Positions 26,953-36,285 of a stretch of 64,000 nucleotides of DNA are shown here, in pieces. How positions within the stretch are numbered: position 1 is the stretch's first letter; each line of letters starts with the position of its first letter. Made by a program: the position numbers and the translations under genes. The stretch covers positions 2,346,692-2,410,691 of the forward strand of contig CP051239.1 in the NCBI GenBank assembly GCA_017794945.1. The letters are read 5' to 3'. The DNA comes from Alcanivorax sp. Lineage in GTDB: Bacteria > Pseudomonadota > Gammaproteobacteria > Pseudomonadales > Alcanivoracaceae. The notes below the pieces were generated by a model. That model made no database searches, was not told the origin of the DNA, and was given only the letters and a program-made list of their open reading frames with translations.

Positions 26953-27783
26953 ATGAGCGGCTCTTTGTATGTGGTCAGCACACCGATCGGTAACCTGGAC
27001 GACCTGTCCCGCCGCGCCCTCGAGGTGCTCGGCCAGGTGGACTGGGTGGCCGCCGAGGACACCCGGCACAGCCAGACGCTGCTCAACCATCTGGGCATCA
27101 AGGCCCGTCTGATCAGCTGCCACGACCACAACGAAGCCGAGCGCAGCCCGGAACTGGTGGCGCGCCTGCGCGACGGCGAAAGCGGCGCGCTGATCAGCGA
27201 CGCCGGCACGCCGCTGGTCAGCGACCCGGGCTACCGGCTGGTGCGCGCCTGCCAGGACGCCGGCGTGGCGGTGGTGCCGGTGCCCGGTGCCTCCGCGCTG
27301 CTGGCGGCGCTGGCGGTATCCGGCCAACCCAGCGACCGCTTCTTGTTCGAAGGCTTCGTGCCCTCCAAGGGCGCCGCCCGCGAAAACGCCCTGCGCCGGC
27401 TGGCGGGCCTGGACGTTACCAGCGTCATCTTCGAGGCCCCGCACCGCGTGGTGTCGCTGCTGGAAAGCCTGGCCGGTCTGGTCGACGCCGACCGCGAACT
27501 GACCCTCTGCCGGGAACTCACCAAACGCTTCGAGACCGTGCGCCGAGGCCCGGTGACCGAACTGCTCGAATGGGTGCGCGGCGACAAGGACCAGCGCCGC
27601 GGCGAACTGGTGCTGGTGCTCTCACCCGCCCCGCGCGGCGAACAGCTCAGCGAACAGGACCGCGCCCTCGCCAAGGCCCTGCTGGCGGAACTGCCGGTCT
27701 CTCGGGCGGCGCGGGTGCTCGCCGCCCACACCGGGCTGAAGCGGCAGGAGCTCTACACCTACCTGGAAGAAGTTAATAGTTAA
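26953..27783 (+). CDS. rsmI: 16S rRNA (cytidine-1402 2'-O)-methyltransferase
   Basis: SAM-dependent methyltransferase that modifies C1402 in the ribosomal decoding centre, together with RsmH encoded 1.6 kb downstream. Of 276 residues, LYVVSTPIGNLDDLSRRAL is the diagnostic N-terminus, and GTPLVSDPGYRLV and PGASALLAAL are the SAM-pocket blocks. The ATG at 26953 gives MSGSLYVVST; upstream in-frame residues are not conserved. The last codons (GTT AAT AGT TAA) come from the heptad repeat at 27771, which therefore supplies the C-terminal VNS and the stop. Confidence 0.95.
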   Translation: MSGSLYVVSTPIGNLDDLSRRALEVLGQVDWVAAEDTRHSQTLLNHLGIKARLISCHDHNEAERSPELVARLRDGESGALISDAGTPLVSDPGYRLVRACQDAGVAVVPVPGASALLAALAVSGQPSDRFLFEGFVPSKGAARENALRRLAGLDVTSVIFEAPHRVVSLLESLAGLVDADRELTLCRELTKRFETVRRGPVTELLEWVRGDKDQRRGELVLVLSPAPRGEQLSEQDRALAKALLAELPVSRAARVLAAHTGLKRQELYTYLEEVNS

Positions 27784-27934
27784 CAGTGAATAGTGAATAG
27801 CGAAAACAGTGCGCTCCGCGCTAGTTGCGTATTAGCATCGAAGGTTTGCGCTCACGCAATGAGCGCGGGCACGGCCTCCACGACACCCCGGCCCCACCCG
27901 CGAACTATTCACTATTAACTGTTCACTATTCACT
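27771..27934. repeat. Inverted repeat of 4 x 7-bp heptads, locus 2
   Basis: The left arm holds AGTTAAT, AGTTAAC, AGTGAAT, AGTGAAT (27771-27798) followed by AGCGAAA. The right arm holds ATTCACT, ATTAACT, GTTCACT, ATTCACT (27907-27934). About 100 bp of unrelated, palindrome-containing sequence (GCGCTCCGCGC, TTGCG...CGCAA) lies between. The layout matches 3765-3869, with four units per arm again. The left arm carries the rsmI stop; the right arm ends 8 bp before the rnpB -10 box. Confidence 0.85.
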
Positions 27935-27948
27935 GTCTCCGCTAGAAT
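27920..27948 (+). promoter_or_regulatory. rnpB promoter
   Basis: TAGAAT at 27943-27948 is a good -10 for a start near 27955, at the 5' end of RNase P RNA. The -35 region falls inside the heptad arm: TGTTCA (spacer 17) or TTCACT (spacer 15) are the candidates. Confidence 0.55.
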
Positions 27949-27955
27949 CCGCCCC

Positions 27956-28318
27956 GGGTCGGTCAGGCAGCCGCTGGCGGTGCAAGCCGCTGGAGGAAAG
28001 TCCGGGCTCCATAGGGCAGGGTGCCAGGTAACGCCTGGGGGCCGCGCTGGTGACGGCGCGGCTACGGAAAGTGCCGCAGAAAAGGTACCGCCCGGCGGCT
28101 TTCGAGCCACCGGGTAAGGGTGAAAAGGTGCGGTAAGAGCGCACCGCGCCGCTGGCAACAGCGGTGGCAGGGTAAACCCCACCCGGAGCAAGACCAAATA
28201 GGGACCCATGGGCGTGGCCCGCGCCGGGTCCGGGTAGGTCGCTTGAGGCCCGTGGCGACGCGGGTCCCAGATGAATGGCTGTCCACGACAGAACCCGGCT
28301 TATCGACCGATCCACCTA
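27956..28318 (+). ncRNA. rnpB: RNase P RNA, bacterial class A
   Basis: Catalytic RNA that trims the 5' leader of tRNA precursors. The diagnostic GGAGGAAAGTCCGGGCTCC (about 28001-28019) lies near the 5' end. AAGGGTGAAAAGGTGCGGTAAG and the following block of the specificity domain, the GGGTAAACCCCACCCGGAGC helix, and AAGACCAAATAGGGA come after. GTCCACGACAGAACCCGGCT near the 3' end completes the universal core. The 5' GGGTCGGTC pairs with 3' GACCGATCC to form P1, which sets both ends. About 363 nt, normal for the class. No T-run terminator follows; a REP pair begins about 12 bp later. Confidence 0.95.
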
Positions 28319-28329
28319 ATTCAAAACCG

Positions 28330-28487
28330 CTGTGCGAGCGGGCTTGTGGGAGCGGGCCCCGCCCGCGAAAGGCAAGCAAAGCTTGCCGGCAGGATCCCAG
28401 AGGCCTCTGTTAATTCACCCACAGACCCCTCTGGAATCCCGCCGGGTGGCGGAGCCACCCTTTCGCGGGCTGGGCCCGCTCCCACAA
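28330..28487. repeat. REP family 1, two full units in inverted orientation
   Basis: Unit 1 (+, 28330-28403) carries an extra partial core, second hairpin GGCAAGC-AAA-GCTTGCC and tail CCGGCAGGATCCCAGAG. Unit 2 (-, 28429-28487) reads on the reverse strand with second hairpin GGGTGGC-TCC-GCCACCC. It sits directly after rnpB and may protect or terminate its transcript. Confidence 0.9.
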
Positions 28488-28557
28488 CGCATCCAAAGCC
28501 CGCCTGGCCGCCACCAGTGGCCTGCGGCGAAAGTCAGCACTCACCAAGATCATTTAA

Positions 28558-28611
28558 TTTACGGTATAATAAACCATTAATATATCGTAAAATAATCTAA
28601 CACTTAAAGTG
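28558..28611. promoter_or_regulatory. AT-rich dyad and palindrome upstream of the dcw cluster
   Basis: TTTACGGTATA (28558-28568) and TATATCGTAAA (28581-28591) form an 11-bp inverted repeat with one mismatch and a 12-bp spacer. CACTTAAAGTG (28601-28611) is a perfect palindrome just beyond. The stretch is strikingly AT-rich for this genome. A protein-binding site is likely; which protein is unknown. The remaining 28612-28746 shows nothing recognisable. Confidence 0.45.
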
Positions 28612-28746
28612 ATTCCTTAGCTGCGCCCCGCAGCGCCCTGATTACGTTGATAACTCCTCCTCCCTCGCCTCACTCGACCCCAGTGTGACGCAGCTAACAA
28701 ACTGATTTTCAAAGACTTTCTTTTACATTGGCCGGTTCCGCCGAGC

Positions 28747-28776
28747 TTGACTTGGTAATTCCCGTGGACCTAGAGT
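28747..28776 (+). promoter_or_regulatory. Promoter of the mraZ/dcw operon (Pmra-like)
   Basis: TTGACT (28747-28752), an 18-bp spacer and TAGAGT (28771-28776). The start would fall just upstream of the MraZ boxes, as in E. coli. Confidence 0.7.
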
Positions 28777-28784
28777 GTCGCATT

Positions 28785-28849
28785 GTGGTGGAAAGTGGGA
28801 TGAAGTGGGAAAAATCCTCCATCCCGCCGCCAGAAACGCACAATGTGGG
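28785..28849 (+). promoter_or_regulatory. MraZ-binding boxes
   Basis: GTGGT (28785), GTGGG (28795) and GTGGG (28805) recur at exactly 10-bp spacing, the arrangement MraZ binds to repress its own operon in E. coli. A further GTGGG at 28845 keeps the same 10-bp phase, 28 bp before the mraZ start. Confidence 0.8.
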
Positions 28850-28876
28850 ACGGATCCCAACGCAAGGGGAAGGCCA

Positions 28877-29320
28877 GTGTTCAACGGGCGTACGGCGCTC
28901 AATCTAGATGCCAAGGGTCGGCTTACCGTGCCGACCCGCTACCGCGAGTCGCTCAACAGCGCTTGCGGCGGCCGCCTTGTGCTCACTCAACACCCCTACG
29001 ACGCCTGCCTGGTGATGTACCCCTTCCCCGAGTGGCGTGACATCGCCCGCCAGGTGGCGTCGCAAAGCGATTCCCACTCTCAGGTGCGGGCGCTCAAGCG
29101 CCGCTTCCTGGGTCAGGCCGTGGAAATGGAGATGGACGGCAACGGCCGCCTGCTGGTGCCGCCGGAGTTGCGGTCCGTGGTGGGCCTGGAAAAACACGCC
29201 ATGCTGGTGGGTTTGATGCACCGGTTCGAAATCTGGGCCGAGGAAACCTGGAATCAGTTGGAACAACAGGATCTGGATCAGGACGCCATGCCCGAGAGCG
29301 TGCAGTCCCTCTCCTTCTAA
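28877..29320 (+). CDS. mraZ: Transcriptional regulator MraZ
   Basis: AbrB-fold DNA-binding protein that autoregulates the division and cell wall cluster. Of 147 residues, two MraZ repeats are visible: NLDAKGRLTVPTRYRE near residue 10 and MDGNGRLLVPPELR near 80. The GTG start at 28877 is preferred because it gives the usual short N-terminus (VFNGRTALNLDAKGR) and has AGGGGAAGG upstream. An earlier in-frame ATG would run translation through the operator boxes. First gene of the dcw cluster. Confidence 0.95.
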   Translation: MFNGRTALNLDAKGRLTVPTRYRESLNSACGGRLVLTQHPYDACLVMYPFPEWRDIARQVASQSDSHSQVRALKRRFLGQAVEMEMDGNGRLLVPPELRSVVGLEKHAMLVGLMHRFEIWAEETWNQLEQQDLDQDAMPESVQSLSF

Positions 29321-29352
29321 ATTTGGCAGCGCAGAAGCGAGGGCACCCGGCC

Positions 29353-30294
29353 ATGGCGAACAGCGACAACAGGCAGTACGAGCACCAGCCGGTAATGCTG
29401 GAGGAGGTACTGGAAATGTGGCCCACCCGAACCGACGGCCTGTACGTGGACGGCACCTTTGGCCGCGGCGGTCACAGCCGCGCGCTGCTGGCCCGGCTGG
29501 ACGCCGGCGCCCGTCTGGTCGGTGTGGACCGCGATCCCGAGGCGGTGCTGGAAGGCGAGAAGCTGGCCCTGGAAGACGCCCGCTTCCGGATTCGCCGCGC
29601 CCGCTTTGATTGCCTGCCGGAGCTGGTCGCCGAAGAGCACCGCCAGATCGATGGCCTGCTGCTGGATCTGGGCGTGTCCTCGCCGCAACTGGACGACGCC
29701 GAGCGCGGTTTCAGCTTTCTGCGCGACGGCCCGTTGGATATGCGCATGGACCCGGACAGTGGCGAAAGCGTCGCCGACTGGCTGGCGCGGGCCGGTGAGA
29801 AACAGATCGCCGATGTGCTCTACCAGTTCGGCGACGAGCGCAAATCACGCCGCATCGCCCGGGCGATCTGCGAGCGCCGCGATGCGCAGCCGATCCGCAC
29901 CACGGCACAGCTGGCGAGCCTGATTCAATCGGTGATGGGGCGCGGCGAGCCGGGCAAGCACCCGGCGACGCGCAGCTTCCAGGCCTTACGCATACATATA
30001 AATGGGGAACTGGACGCGTTGCGCAACACGCTGGACCAGGCCCTGGAGACGCTCGCCATCGGCGGGCGTCTTGTCGTTATCAGCTTCCATTCCCTGGAGG
30101 ACCGGGTGGTGAAGCGGTTTATCCGGGATCACTCCGGCCAGGCGCCGAAAGGCCGGGGCGGGTTGCCGATGATGGACGAACCGCCGGAGCGGCTGAAGCC
30201 GCTGGGCAAGGCCCGCTACGCCGGCAAGGACGAACTGAGCGTCAACGTGCGCAGCCGCAGCGCGGTGCTGCGGGTAGCGGAGAAAGTGGCATGA
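29353..30294 (+). CDS. rsmH: 16S rRNA (cytosine-1402 N4)-methyltransferase
   Basis: SAM-dependent methyltransferase (formerly MraW) that adds the N4-methyl to C1402. Of 313 residues, HQPVMLEEVLEMW opens the domain and VDGTFGRGGHSRALL is the SAM motif. LLLDLGVSSPQLDDAERGFS and FHSLEDRVVKRF are highly diagnostic. The ATG at 29353 matches the usual N-terminus. It overlaps ftsL by 4 nt. With RsmI upstream, both C1402 methylation enzymes are encoded within 3.4 kb. Confidence 0.97.
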   Translation: MANSDNRQYEHQPVMLEEVLEMWPTRTDGLYVDGTFGRGGHSRALLARLDAGARLVGVDRDPEAVLEGEKLALEDARFRIRRARFDCLPELVAEEHRQIDGLLLDLGVSSPQLDDAERGFSFLRDGPLDMRMDPDSGESVADWLARAGEKQIADVLYQFGDERKSRRIARAICERRDAQPIRTTAQLASLIQSVMGRGEPGKHPATRSFQALRIHINGELDALRNTLDQALETLAIGGRLVVISFHSLEDRVVKRFIRDHSGQAPKGRGGLPMMDEPPERLKPLGKARYAGKDELSVNVRSRSAVLRVAEKVA

Positions 30295-30593
30295 GCGCGG
30301 CCCGCGGCCAGGCCACCGGGTCGGTGCTTGCCGCCGGCTGGTTGCCGCCGCTGCTGCTGGTGCTGGTGGTGGTGTCCGCGGTGGGCGTGGCCTACAGCGT
30401 GCACGAATCGCGCCGCCTCACCGACCGCGCCCAGCAGGCGCAGCGGCAGCAGGCGCAGCTGGAAACCCGCTGGGGCCAGCTGCTGCTGGAACACAGCACC
30501 TGGGGCAGTTACGCCCGGGTGGAGCGCCTGGCTCGCGAAGAGCTGGGCATGAAGTTACCGAAAACCGATGAGCGAGTGTTGATACGGCCATGA
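30291..30593 (+). CDS. ftsL: Cell division protein FtsL
   Basis: Small bitopic divisome protein that forms a complex with FtsB and FtsQ and relays activation to FtsWI. The 100 residues comprise a short cytoplasmic N-terminus, one membrane helix (AAGWLPPLLLVLVVVSAVGV, about 10-32) and a periplasmic coiled coil (about 35-70). The C-terminal block EELGMKLPKTDERVLI is typical. Sequence conservation is low in this family, but the position between rsmH and ftsI with 4-nt overlaps makes the call safe. Confidence 0.93.
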   Translation: MSAARGQATGSVLAAGWLPPLLLVLVVVSAVGVAYSVHESRRLTDRAQQAQRQQAQLETRWGQLLLEHSTWGSYARVERLAREELGMKLPKTDERVLIRP

Positions 30594-32347
30594 AAGGCGC
30601 CCGTAGAACCACACCCAAGGCAACGCGCAAAGCCGCCTCCAAGGCGGCGCGCCAGGCCAACAGCTCCCTGCGCTGGCGTTTCATGCTGGTGTTCTGGGCG
30701 GGCTGTGCCTGTGTTCTGGTGGGGCGCGCGGTGCAGTTGCAGGTGGTGCAGCACGACTTTCTGGCCAACCAGGGCGACATCCGCAACCTGCGGGTGGAGC
30801 CGGTGGCGGCCCACCGGGGCGTGATCCAGGACCGCGCCGGCCGGCCACTGGCGGTGAGCACCCCGGTCACCACCCTGTGGGCCAACCCCGGCGAAGCCCT
30901 GGAGCACCAGGAGCAGTGGGCGCGCCTGGGCAATAACCCGATCATCGACAGCCGCGCCTTCGCCAGCCGGGTCAACAGCCACAAGGGCAAGGAGTTCATC
31001 TACCTGGCCCGCGGCCTGGCCCCGGAGCAGGCTCGCACCGTGCTTGCCAAACAGGTGCCCGGCATCCACGCGCTCACCGAATACCGCCGTTACTACCCGG
31101 CCGGCGAAGTAACCAGCCATCTGGTCGGCTTCACCGACATCGACGAGCGCGGCCAGGAAGGCGTGGAGCTGGCCTTCGAAGAGCAACTGTCCGGCGAGCC
31201 GGGCCGCAAGAAAGTGGTCCGCGATCTGCTCGGCCGCGTGATCCAGGACATCGAAGTGCTGGAACCGGCCGCGCCCGGCCAGGACATCACCCTGAGCCTG
31301 GACCTGCGCCTGCAGTACCTGGCCTACAAGGAATTGCTGTCCGCCACCCGCCGCTTTAAGGCCAAGGGCGGCTCCGCCGTGGTGCTCGACATCAAAACCG
31401 GCGAAGTGCTGGCGATGGTCAACCAGCCCGCCTACAACCCCAACAACCGGGGCAATCTGGACACCGCCAGTCTGCGCAACCGGGCGGTCACCGACCTGTT
31501 CGAGCCGGGCTCCACGATCAAGCCGTTCACCGTCGCCGCCGCCATGGAGCAGGGTCTGGTGACGCCGACCACGGCGATCAACACCCACCCCGGCTACCTG
31601 CGCGTGGGCAGCAAGACCATCCGCGACCACCGCGATTACGGTGTGATCGACGTCACCACCGTGCTTACCAAGAGCTCCAACGTGGGTGTCAGCAAGCTGG
31701 CTTTGTCGATGGATTCCATGGTGCTGCCCGGCTACCTGGAGCGCTTCGGTTTCGGTCAGGCAACCCACATCCAATACCCCGGTGAGAGTGACGGCGTCCT
31801 GCCGCTGCGCGCGCGCTGGCGCGACGTGGAACGTGCCGCGCTGTCCTATGGTTACGGCATGAGCACCACCGCGCTGCAGCTGGCCCAGGCCTACGCGATC
31901 CTCGCCAATGAGGGGCGCCGGGTGCCGTTGTCCCTGCTCAAGGTCGACGAGCCGCCCAAGGGCGAGCAGGTGATCGCGCCGGCCAGCGCCCAGTCCATCG
32001 TGCGCATGCTGGAAACCGTGGTCAGCCTCGAGGGGACGGCCAGCCGCGCGCAGATTTCCGGTTACCAGGTGGCCGGCAAAACCGGCACCGTGCACAAGGT
32101 CACCGCCAACGGCTACGCCGACGACCGCTACATCGGCTTGTTCGCCGGCATCGCCCCGGCCTCCAACCCGCGTATCGCCGCGGTGGTGGTGATCGACGAC
32201 CCGCGCGGCGAATCCTATTACGGTGGTTTGGTGGCCGCGCCGGTATTCTCCGCCATCGTCGGCGGCGTGCTGCGCACCCTGCACGTGCCGCCGGACAAGA
32301 CCGACGGTCTGATCGCCGGCAACCTGGACGGGGAGGACGCCACATGA
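30590..32347 (+). CDS. ftsI: Peptidoglycan D,D-transpeptidase FtsI (PBP3)
   Basis: Septal class B penicillin-binding protein. Of 585 residues, a basic cytoplasmic tail and one membrane helix (about 30-48) lead to a PBP dimerisation domain ([20 protein letters not shown]). The transpeptidase domain has S308-x-x-K311 (EPGSTIKPF), S362-S363-N364 and K497-T498-G499. It pairs functionally with the glycosyltransferase FtsW encoded downstream. It overlaps both ftsL and murE by 4 nt. Confidence 0.97.
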   Translation: MKGARRTTPKATRKAASKAARQANSSLRWRFMLVFWAGCACVLVGRAVQLQVVQHDFLANQGDIRNLRVEPVAAHRGVIQDRAGRPLAVSTPVTTLWANPGEALEHQEQWARLGNNPIIDSRAFASRVNSHKGKEFIYLARGLAPEQARTVLAKQVPGIHALTEYRRYYPAGEVTSHLVGFTDIDERGQEGVELAFEEQLSGEPGRKKVVRDLLGRVIQDIEVLEPAAPGQDITLSLDLRLQYLAYKELLSATRRFKAKGGSAVVLDIKTGEVLAMVNQPAYNPNNRGNLDTASLRNRAVTDLFEPGSTIKPFTVAAAMEQGLVTPTTAINTHPGYLRVGSKTIRDHRDYGVIDVTTVLTKSSNVGVSKLALSMDSMVLPGYLERFGFGQATHIQYPGESDGVLPLRARWRDVERAALSYGYGMSTTALQLAQAYAILANEGRRVPLSLLKVDEPPKGEQVIAPASAQSIVRMLETVVSLEGTASRAQISGYQVAGKTGTVHKVTANGYADDRYIGLFAGIAPASNPRIAAVVVIDDPRGESYYGGLVAAPVFSAIVGGVLRTLHVPPDKTDGLIAGNLDGEDAT

Positions 32348-33837
32348 TCGCCCTGCGGCATCTGCTCCCCGACCAGCCGCTGCCGGAACGGCTGCGCGAC
32401 CTGACCATCAACCAACTGCGTCTGGACAGCCGCGCGGTGACGCCCGGAGACCTGTTCCTGGCGGTGCCCGGCCACAACGTGGACGGCCGCCGGTTCGTCG
32501 ACGCGGCGATCCGCGCCGGCGCCACCGTGGTGGTGGAAGAGGGCGACACCTTCGCCGTGCATCAGCACGACGGCGCCGCGCGCATCGCCGTGCCCGGGCT
32601 GCGGCGCCAGGTCGGAGTGCTGGCGGCGCGCTACTTCGGCGAGCCCGGCCGTCGCCTGAAGGTGATCGGCGTCACCGGCACCAACGGCAAGACCAGCATC
32701 ACCTGGTTCCTGCGTGACGCGCTCAATGCCCTGGGCCACGCCTGCGGGCTGATCGGCACTCTGGGCGTCGGCCTGAAGGGTCATGAGGACAGCACCGGTC
32801 ACACCACTCCGGACCCGATCACCCTGCAGAAAGCGCTGCTCGCCCTGTGCGACGCCGGCGCCGACAGCGTGGCCATGGAAGTGTCGTCCCATGCGCTCGA
32901 CCAGCACCGGCTGGGCAGCACCCCGGTGCGCATCGCGGTGTTCAGCAACCTGAGCCGCGACCACCTCGACTATCACGGCGACATGGATGCCTACCTGCTC
33001 GCCAAGGTGGCGCTGTTCACCCGCCCGGAGCTCCAGGAAGCGGTGATCAACAGCGATGACGCCGCCGCCCCGGTCCTGCTCGGTCGGCTCAACGACGGCG
33101 TGCGCTGCATCACCTATGGCGCCCAGGCCGGCGCCACCGTGCGTTGCGTGGCCTGGCAGCCGCACCCGGACGGCATGGACCTGCGGCTTACCGTGGGCGG
33201 CGAAGCCCTGAACGTCACCCTGCCGCTGTTCGGTGCCTTCAATCTCAGCAACGTGATGGCGGTGACCGGGGCGTTGCACGGCAGCGGCGTGGCGCCGGGG
33301 GCGCTGGCCGAGGCTCTGGCCGCCATTACCCCGGTGCCGGGTCGCATGGAGCCGGTCCGCGAAGCGGGCAAGCCCACCGTCATCGTCGATTACGCGCACA
33401 CCCCGGACGGCCTGGAAAAAGCCTTGGCGGCGGCGCGCGAGCACTTCCCCGGCCGGCTGCACTGCGTGGTCGGCTGCGGCGGCGACCGGGACACCGGCAA
33501 ACGGCCCCTGATGGCGGCCGCCGCCGAGCGCGGCGCCGACCGGGTGCTGTTCACCAGCGACAATCCGCGCGGCGAAGACCCGCAAGAGATCATTGAACAG
33601 ATGCGCGCCGGTCTGGCCGATCCCGACGCCGTCCAGGTGGAAGCCGACCGCCGCCGCGCGGTGGCGCTGGCGGTGGCCCGGGCCGGCGCCGACGACGTGG
33701 TGCTGGTGGCCGGCAAGGGCCACGAGGATTATCAAGAGGTGGCCGGCGAGCGTCACCCCATGGACGACCGCGACCTGGCCCGCGAGGCCCTGGCCGCCTG
33801 GCAAGCGCCGGCCGCCCCGGCAGGGGGGACCGCATGA
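32344..33837 (+). CDS. murE: UDP-MurNAc-L-Ala-D-Glu:meso-diaminopimelate ligase
   Basis: Cytoplasmic Mur ligase adding the third stem-peptide residue. Of 497 residues, the ATP loop GTNGKT is at 112-117, and [13 protein letters not shown] and SSHALDQHR are substrate blocks. The DNPR motif at 406-409 marks meso-diaminopimelate rather than lysine specificity, as expected for a Gram-negative. It overlaps ftsI and murF by 4 nt each. Confidence 0.97.
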   Translation: MIALRHLLPDQPLPERLRDLTINQLRLDSRAVTPGDLFLAVPGHNVDGRRFVDAAIRAGATVVVEEGDTFAVHQHDGAARIAVPGLRRQVGVLAARYFGEPGRRLKVIGVTGTNGKTSITWFLRDALNALGHACGLIGTLGVGLKGHEDSTGHTTPDPITLQKALLALCDAGADSVAMEVSSHALDQHRLGSTPVRIAVFSNLSRDHLDYHGDMDAYLLAKVALFTRPELQEAVINSDDAAAPVLLGRLNDGVRCITYGAQAGATVRCVAWQPHPDGMDLRLTVGGEALNVTLPLFGAFNLSNVMAVTGALHGSGVAPGALAEALAAITPVPGRMEPVREAGKPTVIVDYAHTPDGLEKALAAAREHFPGRLHCVVGCGGDRDTGKRPLMAAAAERGADRVLFTSDNPRGEDPQEIIEQMRAGLADPDAVQVEADRRRAVALAVARAGADDVVLVAGKGHEDYQEVAGERHPMDDRDLAREALAAWQAPAAPAGGTA

Positions 33838-35186
33838 TGCGCTTGTCCCAGATCCGTGACTGGACCGCCGGCGAGCTGCGCGGCAGCGACCGTACCCTGA
33901 GCGCGGTCAGCACCGACACCCGCCAGCTGGGCCCGGACAGCCTGTTCGTGGCGCTGCGCGGCGAGCGCTTCGACGGCCACGCCTTCCTGGCCCAGGCCCG
34001 GGACGCTGGCGCGGTGGCGGCGCTGATTGAATATGACAGCGAAGAGGGCAGTGATACCGGCGTGTTCGATGCCGAGGTGCGGGTGGCCGATACCCGCCAG
34101 GGGCTTGGTCGCCTGGCCGCCGGTTACGCGGCGCAGTTCCCGGTGCCGCGCGTGGCGGTCACCGGCAACGCCGGCAAGACCACCGTCAAGGAGATGATCG
34201 CCGTGCTGCTGGGCGAGGGCACCCTGGCCACCCACGGTAACCTCAACAACGACATCGGCGTGCCGTTGACCCTGCTGCGTCTCACCGCCGAGCACCGTCA
34301 GGCGGTCATCGAGCTGGGCGCCAATGCCCCGGGCGAAATCGCCTGGACCAGCAGCCTGGTGAAGCCGAACGTGGCGCTGATCACCAACGTCACCGGCGCC
34401 CACCTGGAAGGCTTCGGCTCCATGGACGGCATTGCTCGCGCCAAGGCGGAAATCTTCACCGGCTGCGCCGCCGGGGCCACCGCCGTGATCAACGGCGACG
34501 ACAACTACGCGACCTTCTTCACCGATCAGGCCCGCGCCGCCGGTTTGAAGATTGTCACCGTGGGCCGCGAGCAGGGCGACCTGCACGCCGACGCGGTGCG
34601 CCTGGACGACCAGGGTTGCGACTTCGTGCTCCAGCCCCTGGGGCTGACCCTGCGCCTGCCGCTGGTGGGCGCCCACCAGATCAGCAACGCGCTGATGGCG
34701 CTGGCCGCCGTGCAGGCGCTGGGCGTCGATCTGGCGGAACGGGCGCCGCGGCTGGAACAGCTGAAGCCGGTCCCGGGACGCATGAACGTCATTGACTGCC
34801 AGGGCGGCACCCTGGTGGACGATACCTACAACGCCAACCCCGGCTCGGTGCGGGCGGCCATCGCCTGGTTGGCCGGGCGGCCGTCGCCGCGCACTCTGGT
34901 GCTGGGCGCCCTGGGGGAGCTTGGCCCCAGCGCCGAGACGCTGGTGACTGAATTGGGCGCCGACGCCCTGGCCGCCGGCATCGACAGGCTGATTACCCTG
35001 CCCGGCGCCGAAGCGGCCGCCCGGGGCTTCGGTGACGGCGCCGAGCCGGTGGAACATTTCGATCAGGCCGCCGAGCGGGCAGCGGGAACGCTGGCCCAAG
35101 GCGGCACGGTATTGGTCAAGGGGTCGCGCAGTGCCCGCATGGAGCAAGTGGTGCAACGGCTTACCGATAAGGGGAGGGGGCACTGA
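33834..35186 (+). CDS. murF: UDP-MurNAc-tripeptide:D-Ala-D-Ala ligase
   Basis: Mur ligase that adds D-Ala-D-Ala to give the UDP-MurNAc-pentapeptide. Of 450 residues, the ATP loop [11 protein letters not shown] lies near 115, [15 protein letters not shown] and [15 protein letters not shown] are MurF-specific, and [13 protein letters not shown] sits in the C-terminal domain. Two ATG codons in tandem open the gene (33834 and 33837). The stop overlaps the mraY start by one base. Confidence 0.97.
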   Translation: MMRLSQIRDWTAGELRGSDRTLSAVSTDTRQLGPDSLFVALRGERFDGHAFLAQARDAGAVAALIEYDSEEGSDTGVFDAEVRVADTRQGLGRLAAGYAAQFPVPRVAVTGNAGKTTVKEMIAVLLGEGTLATHGNLNNDIGVPLTLLRLTAEHRQAVIELGANAPGEIAWTSSLVKPNVALITNVTGAHLEGFGSMDGIARAKAEIFTGCAAGATAVINGDDNYATFFTDQARAAGLKIVTVGREQGDLHADAVRLDDQGCDFVLQPLGLTLRLPLVGAHQISNALMALAAVQALGVDLAERAPRLEQLKPVPGRMNVIDCQGGTLVDDTYNANPGSVRAAIAWLAGRPSPRTLVLGALGELGPSAETLVTELGADALAAGIDRLITLPGAEAAARGFGDGAEPVEHFDQAAERAAGTLAQGGTVLVKGSRSARMEQVVQRLTDKGRGH

Positions 35187-36268
35187 TGTTGCTTTGGCTG
35201 GCGGAACTGCTGGGTGAGTTTTATACCGGATTCCTGGTGGTTCAATACATTACCTTGCGCGCCATTCTGGCGGTGCTGACGGCACTGTTCCTGGCGTTCT
35301 GGATCGGCCCGATCATGATCCGCAAGCTGCAGGAAAAACAGGTCGGTCAGGCGATCCGCGACGACGGCCCCAAGAGCCACCTGAGCAAAGCCGGCACGCC
35401 CACCATGGGCGGCGGGCTGATTCTGATCTCGATCGCCATCTCCACCCTGTTGTGGGCGGATCTGAGCAACCGTTTCGTGTGGATCACCCTGGGCGTGCTG
35501 GTGGTGTTCGGCGCCGTGGGCTGGGTAGACGACTGGCGCAAGGTGATCGAGAAAAACCCGCGCGGCCTGCCGGCCCGCTGGAAGTATTTCTGGCAGTCCG
35601 TGGGCGCGCTGGGCGCCGGCCTGGCGCTGTTCTGGACCGCCCAGAGCCCGCAGGAAACCCAGTTGATCGTGCCGTTCTTCAAGACCGTGGCGATCAACAT
35701 GGGCTGGTTCTATGTGGTGCTCACTTATTTCGTGATCAACGGTACCTCCAACGCGGTCAACCTGACGGACGGCCTGGACGGCCTGGCGATCATGCCCACC
35801 GTGCTGGTGGCGGCGGCGCTGGGCATCTTCGCCTACGCCAGCGGCCACGCGGAGTTCGCCACCTACCTGCAGATTCCCTACATCGCCGGCGCCGGCGAGC
35901 TGGTGGTGATCGTCGCCGGCCTGTGCGGCGCCGGGCTGGGTTTCTTGTGGTTCAACGCCTATCCGGCGCAGGTATTCATGGGCGACGTGGGCGCGCTGGC
36001 GTTGGGCGCGGTGCTGGGCGTGATGGCGGTGATCGTCCGCCAGGAAATCGTGCTGTTCATCATGGGTGGCGTGTTCGTCATGGAGACGGTGTCGGTGATG
36101 TTGCAGGTGGCCTCGTTCAAGCTCACCGGCCGGCGCATTTTCCGCATGGCGCCGATCCATCACCACTTTGAACTCAAGGGCTGGCCGGAGCCGAAGATCA
36201 TCGTGCGGTTCTGGATCATTACCGTAATTCTCGTACTGGTGGGTCTCGCGACCCTGAAGATTCGATAG
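35186..36268 (+). CDS. mraY: Phospho-MurNAc-pentapeptide translocase
   Basis: Integral membrane enzyme making lipid I from UDP-MurNAc-pentapeptide and undecaprenyl phosphate. Of 360 residues with about ten helices, [20 protein letters not shown] (the paired Asp), the stretch [18 protein letters not shown] and the late [12 protein letters not shown] are the four standard cytoplasmic-loop signatures. The gene starts ATGTTGCTTTGGCTGGCGG right at the murF stop. It ends 17 bp before murD, the first non-overlapping junction since mraZ-rsmH. Confidence 0.98.
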   Translation: MLLWLAELLGEFYTGFLVVQYITLRAILAVLTALFLAFWIGPIMIRKLQEKQVGQAIRDDGPKSHLSKAGTPTMGGGLILISIAISTLLWADLSNRFVWITLGVLVVFGAVGWVDDWRKVIEKNPRGLPARWKYFWQSVGALGAGLALFWTAQSPQETQLIVPFFKTVAINMGWFYVVLTYFVINGTSNAVNLTDGLDGLAIMPTVLVAAALGIFAYASGHAEFATYLQIPYIAGAGELVVIVAGLCGAGLGFLWFNAYPAQVFMGDVGALALGAVLGVMAVIVRQEIVLFIMGGVFVMETVSVMLQVASFKLTGRRIFRMAPIHHHFELKGWPEPKIIVRFWIITVILVLVGLATLKIR

Positions 36269-36285
36269 GACGGGCGTAAACGTAT

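Noticed and set aside
28558..28591. The AT-rich dyad considered as a dif or phage attachment site.
   Set aside because: The arm sequences and 12-bp spacer do not match the 28-bp dif pattern and no integrase or tRNA is adjacent.
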